Positions 14,393-18,548 of a DNA stretch of 18,548 nucleotides are shown here, one piece after another. The translations under genes and the position numbers were made by a program. Source of the DNA: CAVPDE01 sp964580575 (GTDB lineage Bacteria; Desulfobacterota; DSM-4660; Desulfatiglandales; HGW-15); the NCBI GenBank assembly GCA_964580575.1, contig CAZOLJ010000086.1, positions 1 through 18,548 of the forward strand, read 5' to 3'. The first letter of the stretch is position 1; each line of letters opens with the position of its first letter. The notes under the pieces are model-generated. The model was not told where the DNA came from. It saw only the letters and a program-made list of their open reading frames with translations, and searched no databases.

Positions 14393-14649
14393 TCCATCGG
14401 ACGACGCGGCGTTTTTGGCAATGCTACCGATCTTTACCGGCGCAGATCAGGGAACTGGCCGACAAGAGTTTTTCTCTCCTGTGTGAAAACCCACGACATC
14501 CCTCACTCCATTTCAAGAAGGTCGGGCACTTCTGGTCTTCCCGAGTGGGATCTGGCCATCGCGCCTTGGCTGTGCCTGACGGGGAGGACTTTATCTGGGT
14601 GTGGATCGGGACCCATGGCGAGTATCAGCGGCTGATAGGGGATCGCTAA
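14389..14649 (+). CDS. RelE/ParE-superfamily toxin
   Basis: An 86-residue protein of the RelE/ParE fold: a helical start (IHRTTRRFWQCYRSLPAQIRELADKSFSLL), then ENPRHPSLHFKKV, and the C-terminal strands WSSRVGSGHRALAV and FIWVWIGTHGEYQRLIG with the conserved HxEY-like ending. The family includes ribosome-dependent mRNA endonucleases and gyrase inhibitors; RelE-type or ParE-type cannot be decided here. I start it at GTG 14389, inside the antitoxin stop, because homology begins there; an upstream ATG in the same frame (14290) only extends it over the antitoxin. The TAA stop (14647-14649) lies inside the left box of an attC-like site, exactly as in toxin-antitoxin cassettes of large chromosomal integrons. 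Confidence 0.75.
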   Translation: MIHRTTRRFWQCYRSLPAQIRELADKSFSLLCENPRHPSLHFKKVGHFWSSRVGSGHRALAVPDGEDFIWVWIGTHGEYQRLIGDR

Positions 14650-14712
14650 CATCCGGCTGCACAAGGATGCAGGGGAAAGCCACCCGCGCACCTGTCAGCC
14701 CGCGCGTTACGA
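14644..14712 (+). other. attC-like integron recombination site (site B)
   Basis: This 69-base element begins CGCTAAC and ends GCGCGTTACGA with GTT at 14706-14708. When the right arm is reverse-complemented, the two arms align as AAC, then CGGCTG/GGGCTG, then ACA-GG with small bulges, so an imperfect outer stem forms. The toxin stop lies in the left box. The pairing is weaker than in site A; the position and ends support the call. Confidence 0.45.
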
Positions 14713-14863
14713 CTTGAGTTGGTAACCGCTTGCCTAGGAACCCGAGGAAAAGCGGACTCCAAGTGAAGACTTCGATACGGACTGGAAGCAGGTCCTCATA
14801 AGCTCCCGATTCAACATTACGCAAGCATGCTCAGGTTCCGAGTCAGATTCCAAATGGTACAGG
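14706..14863 (+). repeat. Dispersed repeat, copy B
   Basis: The copy begins at the GTT of attC-like site B with GTTACGACTTGAGTTGGTAA. CGATACGG at 14773 is followed 54 bases later by ATGCTCAGGTTCCG at 14827. Similarity to copy A ends near 14863, after TTCCAAAT, where the transposase-like coding sequence takes over. Confidence 0.6.
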
Positions 14864-15150
14864 AAGAATTGGGCAAGCTGATTCAGAAGATTTACGAAGT
14901 GGACCCTCTGACCTGTCCGAAATGTTCCGGAACGATGAAAGTCATCAGTGTGATTGAGGATGAAGATGTCATAATAAACATCCTCAAACACCTGGGATTA
15001 TGGGAAGCGAAACCCAGATTTCCTCCCCGGATGGCCAAGACGCAGCCCCTTCACACCGAGCCCCATATCGATTATTCGGACTCACAGGTCCCCCCTTCCG
15101 ATGACGGGTTCTATGTGGACCTGGAATATCCGGCGGATCTCTCTGTCTGA
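14827..15150 (+). pseudogene. C-terminal remnant of an IS91-family transposase
   Basis: The frame encodes LIQKIYEVDPLTCPKCSG, then TMKVISVIEDEDVIINILKHLGLW and a Pro-rich acidic tail (IDYSDSQVPPSDD). This is the C-terminal end found in many IS91-type (Y2 rolling-circle) transposases, with a CxxC pair. The catalytic tyrosine domain and the N-terminal zinc domain are absent, so only about 95 of some 350-400 residues remain. The first dozen residues (MLRFRVRFQMVQ) come from the dispersed repeat, not from the transposase. The ORF has an ATG but no clear ribosome site, and I do not expect a functional product. The stretch from 15151 to about 15325 may include the element's end but shows no feature I can name. 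Confidence 0.7.
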
Positions 15151-15325
15151 GATCAAAACCGATATGCGGCATGCAGGGTGATGTTCGCCGCTTTTCCCCA
15201 CAAAACGCCACCTCTCAGAAAATCTCTAATTCGTCCCCCCTTGCGTTCACGTAACACCATACCAGCTCGGACGCCTTCGTCCACCGCAATCCTCCAGTCC
15301 TCAGCATGATGTGCCAACTTCTCCC
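15151..15325. other. Short stretch between transposase remnants, nothing recognised
   Basis: No gene or clear repeat is visible. It may contain the origin-side terminus of the IS91-type element. Confidence 0.3.
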
Positions 15326-15355
15326 TTGACACACAACGGCGGATTTCCCTATAAT
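15326..15355 (+). promoter_or_regulatory. Perfect consensus sigma-70 promoter
   Basis: TTGACA (15326-15331) and TATAAT (15350-15355) are separated by 18 bases. Both hexamers match the consensus fully. It sits directly upstream of the transposase remnant and points right, toward the serine hydrolase at 15920. Confidence 0.65.
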
Positions 15356-15360
15356 CCTCC

Positions 15361-15867
15361 CATCTGAAAGCGACTTCTTATCAATTCTATCATCATCGGC
15401 GTGGTCACGTCGTGCAGGTAAAGACCCACGTTGTGTTCGGGGATGCCCGGACCGTGGCCGCCGACTTGCAAATCTCCCCCGTCAGTAAGGCGATTAATAC
15501 CAGTTTTGTGGAGCGTGACAACCTGACTCAACGGCAAAGCAACCGGCGCCTGACCCGGCGCACCACGGGATTTTCCAATGAAATCGAGTAGTTCGAAAAG
15601 CAATTGTGGGTTTCGTTGGCCTACTACCATTTCGTGTTGCTCCACCACAGCTTGCGACAACCGCTCGCCACCCCGGAGCCGACCCGCGGACACGGAACCC
15701 CACATCGATGGTCCCCCTTAACCCCCTCGATGGCGGCCGGGATGACCGATCATGTCTGGACCGCCACTGAATTGTTATCGTATCGCGTACCGGCAGAGTT
15801 CATCGATCAGTTACCTACCATCGAACACGTATTCCCCGATTTTTGGGAGGTCGATCACGCCCGTTAA
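15361..15867 (+). pseudogene. Remnant of a DDE-type (IS1-like) transposase with in-frame TAG
   Basis: The frame reads HVVQVKTHVVFGDA, then AINTSFVERDNLTQRQSNRR, LTRRTTGFSNEIE, a TAG at 15589-15591, then FEKQLWVSLAYYHFVLLHHS, LRQPLATPEPTRG and MAAGMTDHVWTATELLSYRV to a TAA at 15865-15867. The NTSFVER...RRT...W-F-E-K-Q-L-W pattern is the C-terminal half of a common IS transposase that I remember as IS1-like; the exact family is uncertain. The stop stands where the family has Trp (TGG to TAG). The N-terminal half is missing: stops at 15307-15309 and 15352-15354 close the frame upstream. The gene is dead on two counts. Confidence 0.7.
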
Positions 15868-15919
15868 GGGACACTACGAAGAAACTGTCTGAACTCTTGT
15901 TCTAAAGAAAAGGTTCCCT

Positions 15920-18004
15920 ATGACGACCCCGACTACCGCCGTCACCGACCAACGCCCGCTCGCCTGCGAGGCCACCATCACCGATGCCCGCGCCGCCATT
16001 CTCAAGGAACTGGCCAACAGCGAGAGTAAGACCTCCGCGATCACCGTCGCCCTGGTCGATGACCAGCGTATTCTTTGGGCCGAGGCTTTTGGGTCGATGG
16101 ACAAGACCCGAGGCCTGGCGCCGACCACGGAAACCCTCTTTTGCATCGCCTCCTGCAGCAAGGTTATCGCAGCGGTCGCTGCGATGATCCTGGTCGATCG
16201 CGGGCTGATCGTACTCGATGCCCCACTGGTGCGCTATTTAACCGACTTCCGCATGGCCGACAGCGAAGCGTATCGCGACATCACCGTACGCATGCTGCTC
16301 AACCATTCGTCCGGCTTGCAGGGTACTCATTTGCTCAATGTCCTTACCATGATCCCGTTTTACGGCTACGCCAACCAGTTTCGGGACGCGCTGGCTAACG
16401 AAACCCTTAAACACGCACCGGGCGAGATGGCTGTCTATTGCAGCGACGGCTTCACTCTGATCGAACTGCTGGTCGCTGCGGTGAGCGATCAGTCCTACAC
16501 CGACTTCGTCAGGCAGGAAATCCTGGAACCCCTGGGTATGCATCACAGTCGCTTCGCCCTGGAACCCTTTGACTGTGGCAGTTTTGCCCCCGCCCTGGAT
16601 AGCGAAGGTCGGCCCGAGCCGCAGGAATATGTCAACGTCTATGCCAGCGGCCTCTTTTCAACGCCGAGCGACATGGGACGGTTGGCGATGTTGTTCCTCA
16701 ACGGCGGCCGTCTGGGGGACCGGCGCATCCTCTCCACTGAGGCCGTGGCCGAGATGGGGCGGGACCAGACCGTGAATTTGCCGTTCAACCCGATCACGGA
16801 CCACCCCGTGCATTTTGGCCTCGGCTGGGACGGCGTTCGCCAAGGCGGACTGGCGGCGGTCGGGGTGACCGCCTGGTACAAGGGGGGCGATGCCGATCAT
16901 TATCACAGTTATTTAATCGTCGCCCCCGACGAGCGACTTGCGGTCGCGGTTATTCTTACCAACGGCTTGGCTATGGCAACCACCGCTGGCGTCCTGGCCG
17001 AGCGTATCCTGCTCTACGCCCTGGCCGAGCGCGGGAGTATCACCAGCGTTCCCGCGCCTCTGGAACCCGCCGCACTGCCAGCCATCCCGGTCAGCGACGA
17101 AGACCTGGCAGCCATCGCCGGCCTCTACGCCGGCAGCTATGGCCCGCGCCGGTTGGAGGTCCAGGCCGACCGGACCCTGACCCTGTTGAATTTCATCAAC
17201 GGTCATTGGCAGCCTGCTATCGAGGGCCTGAAACTGCGCCAGGACGGTTGCTGGGTGGCCGAAAACCGTCCGGAAATAGCTTACCGCCCAGTCGTAAACG
17301 CCGGTCGCCGTTACCTGGCGGTACGTATGCCCGGCGGGCTCGGGCATTACAAAATGGAACTCCCCGATAGCCATGACCTGCCCGCCGGCCAGCCCCTGTC
17401 GGCCCGATGGCAGGCGCGAGTCGGTCAACGCTGGTTGATGGTCAATGACCTTTACAGCGCCTTCCTGGCCCTGGGCCGCCAGTCGCCCCTGTTCGGCCTG
17501 GGACAGATCCAGGGTCTGGAGGGCTATCTGGCCGCTTTGGTGAAAACAGCGGGAATAGAACTGGTACAGATCGTGGATCCGCGGGAGAGCGATGAACGGG
17601 CCCGCATGTGCCTCAAGATTCCCCTCGACAACGGTTGGGGTCTTAACAATTTGGTGATCGAGGACCGGGACGGCGAGGAATGGGTCATCTGGGGGAGCCT
17701 CCGGTACCGTCCACTGGCGACTGTACTGCCTCTGGAGCTCGGTCAGAACCGAGTAACCCTCGGCTCCGATGGCCTGGGCGAGTGGCGCCAGTTACCGGCA
17801 GCCTCGGACCTGACCATTGCCGGAGCCGGTGTCTGGTATCTCTATGACCGGGAATTCACGCTCCTGGAATATGGCAGGCAAGACAGAACCGTACACGCCG
17901 CCGGCTACAATACGGCCTGGGCCTACCTCTTGGTTGGTGGCGAGCCCGGTCAGGCTATCCAAGTCCTTACTGAGCGGAGAACGTCACTGGATACTCCCGT
18001 CTGA
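15920..18004 (+). CDS. Serine hydrolase of the beta-lactamase/class C esterase family
   Basis: A 694-residue protein. Residues about 20-370 form the beta-lactamase-like domain of penicillin-binding-protein-type hydrolases: SCSK (78-81) is the S-x-x-K nucleophile motif, LLNHSSGL (126-133) is family typical, and VYCSDG (172-177) holds the Tyr of the second motif with Ser where Asn is usual. The third motif is probably near GGDADHYHSYL. Residues about 375-694 form C-terminal beta-rich domains without an assigned function. No signal peptide is visible. Members hydrolyse esters or peptides, and beta-lactam resistance is not implied. ATG 15920 has a modest AAAAGG site. The gene is markedly GC-rich and uses more C/G third positions than the left half of the window, suggesting separate origin. 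It is not obviously damaged. Confidence 0.8.
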   Translation: MTTPTTAVTDQRPLACEATITDARAAILKELANSESKTSAITVALVDDQRILWAEAFGSMDKTRGLAPTTETLFCIASCSKVIAAVAAMILVDRGLIVLDAPLVRYLTDFRMADSEAYRDITVRMLLNHSSGLQGTHLLNVLTMIPFYGYANQFRDALANETLKHAPGEMAVYCSDGFTLIELLVAAVSDQSYTDFVRQEILEPLGMHHSRFALEPFDCGSFAPALDSEGRPEPQEYVNVYASGLFSTPSDMGRLAMLFLNGGRLGDRRILSTEAVAEMGRDQTVNLPFNPITDHPVHFGLGWDGVRQGGLAAVGVTAWYKGGDADHYHSYLIVAPDERLAVAVILTNGLAMATTAGVLAERILLYALAERGSITSVPAPLEPAALPAIPVSDEDLAAIAGLYAGSYGPRRLEVQADRTLTLLNFINGHWQPAIEGLKLRQDGCWVAENRPEIAYRPVVNAGRRYLAVRMPGGLGHYKMELPDSHDLPAGQPLSARWQARVGQRWLMVNDLYSAFLALGRQSPLFGLGQIQGLEGYLAALVKTAGIELVQIVDPRESDERARMCLKIPLDNGWGLNNLVIEDRDGEEWVIWGSLRYRPLATVLPLELGQNRVTLGSDGLGEWRQLPAASDLTIAGAGVWYLYDREFTLLEYGRQDRTVHAAGYNTAWAYLLVGGEPGQAIQVLTERRTSLDTPV

Positions 18005-18034
18005 CCTGGCCTAAGAAAATTACTCCTCTCAACG

Positions 18035-18178
18035 ACAAGCATCCCGCTGGCGCACGGCGATGGGCTGGTGTGGGGCGGTCCAGGCCGCCTGCGTTATCAC
18101 GGCGTGCTGCCGGTAAAAGCCGGTCCGGATGCGGCGCCGGGCCAGCGGATCAATCTGACCTTTCGCAAGGCCCGGTGA
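18035..18178 (+). pseudogene. C-terminal fragment of AlkB-type DNA dealkylation dioxygenase
   Basis: This frame encodes IPLAHGDGLVWGGPGRLRYH, GVLPVKAG and QRINLTFRKAR before a TGA at 18176-18178. It matches the end of AlkB, the Fe(II)/2-oxoglutarate dioxygenase that removes alkyl groups from DNA bases: the second iron His in RYHG (E. coli H187), and the two arginines of R-x-N-x-T-F-R that hold 2-oxoglutarate and define the family (R204, R210). The first two iron ligands (HxD) and about 160 residues are missing. It is in the same frame as the serine hydrolase, right after that gene's TGA, so a read-through would fuse the two. It is a non-functional scrap on its own. Confidence 0.75.
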
Positions 18179-18253
18179 TGGTGCGATGTGGAATTTCCCT
18201 TCCTTGGATAACCTTTACGCAAGATGCGGGGTTGGATGACGGGGGGTACAGAC

Positions 18254-18385
18254 ATGATCGAGATCAGGAAAGCTGTGATACCCGACAGCCCTTCCATAAT
18301 GACGTTATTGGAATCTCTTGGCTACCCAGGTATCGGTCAATTCATTGAGACTGGCAGCCTGTCGGACTTGGCGCCTAACTCGTGA
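18254..18385 (+). pseudogene. N-terminal fragment of a GNAT-family acetyltransferase
   Basis: The frame starts MIEIRKAVIPDSPSIMTLLE followed by SLGYPG, the usual first strand and helix of GCN5-related N-acetyltransferases. It stops after 43 residues, where about 150 are expected. The acetyl-CoA-binding Q/RxxGxG/A motif is missing. The stop (TGA 18383-18385) lies a few bases inside an attC-like element that begins GCCTAAC at 18373, so the fragment may be the leftover of a cassette gene cut by deletion. No clear ribosome site is visible except GGGGGG at 18240-18246. Confidence 0.5.
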
Positions 18386-18492
18386 TGAGGCGAGGATATC
18401 CTCTATCACCTCGCCTTGATTCAAAACAGCCGATACGTCTCTGAGGCCGAGGAGCCTATTGCTCTACCTTTCTGCTTCAAACGATGTTCCGA
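18373..18492 (+). other. attC-like element (site D), long form
   Basis: The left end GCCTAAC (18373-18379) is a perfect RYYYAAC box. The right end is GTTCCGA (18486-18492). AACTCGT and ACGATGTT pair across the element with one bulged base. An inner hairpin GGCGAGG/CCTCGCC (from about 18389 to 18415) lies near the left arm. The 120-base length is like the longest known attC repeats. The right box deviates from GTTRRRY, so the call is tentative. Confidence 0.35.
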
Positions 18493-18548
18493 GTTGAGTT
18501 GCTAATCGCGCCTTTTCCGGAGTGGCTTAGGATTCAGGTATACGATAC
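18486..18548 (+). repeat. Dispersed repeat, copy D (cut by the window end)
   Basis: GTTCCGAGTTGAGTTGCTAA matches the start of copy B (GTTACGACTTGAGTTGGTAA) in 17 of 20 positions. CGATAC occurs at 18543, 57 bases after the GTT, the same distance as in copy A. The rest lies outside the window. Confidence 0.5.

Noticed and set aside
1..18548. CRISPR array, tRNA, rRNA or integron integrase
   Set aside because: I found no regularly spaced identical repeats, no tRNA or rRNA signature, and no tyrosine-recombinase motifs in any recognisable protein.

Overview
The window looks like an accessory (flexible-genome) region of a mesophilic Gram-negative bacterium. Desulfobacterota/Deltaproteobacteria is my best guess, because the amidase with C-terminal LysM-like repeats and the C-terminal tail of an IS91-type transposase resemble proteins of that group as I remember them. 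This is inference. I see no rRNA, tRNA, CRISPR array or replication origin.

Layout. (1) 1-3400: a tightly coupled operon of a STAS-like protein, a small Cys-containing protein of unknown function, a GT20 (trehalose-6-phosphate-synthase-like) protein with an N-terminal export-type segment, and a small exported protein with a secretin/TonB short N-terminal (STN)-like domain. (2) 3500-4806: an exported N-acetylmuramoyl-L-alanine amidase whose three LysM-like repeats lie in another frame without a usable start, so it appears frameshifted. (3) 4807-5928: about 1.1 kb without a recognisable gene, holding one copy of a dispersed repeat. (4) 5929-8402: an AraC-type regulator interrupted by an in-frame TAA, an exported SnoaL-like protein, and a SnoaL + alpha/beta-hydrolase fusion cut off just after its nucleophile motif. 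(5) 8590-10082, minus strand: a complete AbiE toxin-antitoxin pair with a palindrome upstream. (6) 10405-11785: a GntR/FCD regulator with its promoter, followed by an FAD-binding subunit of a molybdenum hydroxylase that lacks its C-terminal domain.

(7) 11800-14712: a run of small + strand genes with integron-cassette character. It holds a PD-(D/E)XK-like nuclease, half of an iron-sulfur DNA glycosylase, a GIY-YIG nuclease ending exactly at an attC-like site, and a RelB/RelE-type pair also ending inside an attC-like site. A third attC-like site lies at the right end (about 18373-18492). No integron integrase is visible, so this would be a cluster of attC sites lacking an integrase (CALIN), or the distal part of an array. 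(8) 14827-15867: remnants of two transposases. (9) 15920-18385: a GC-rich serine hydrolase of the beta-lactamase/esterase family, a C-terminal scrap of AlkB in the same frame after its stop, and an N-terminal scrap of a GNAT acetyltransferase.

The most unusual signal is a diverged dispersed repeat. Three copies (near 5478, 13735 and 14773) carry CGATAC followed 53-54 bp later by ATGCTC. A fourth copy runs off the right end. Three of the four copies begin at the R'-like end (GTTNYGA) of an attC-like hairpin. Decay is widespread: nine genes are truncated, frameshifted or interrupted, as expected of a recombination hot spot.
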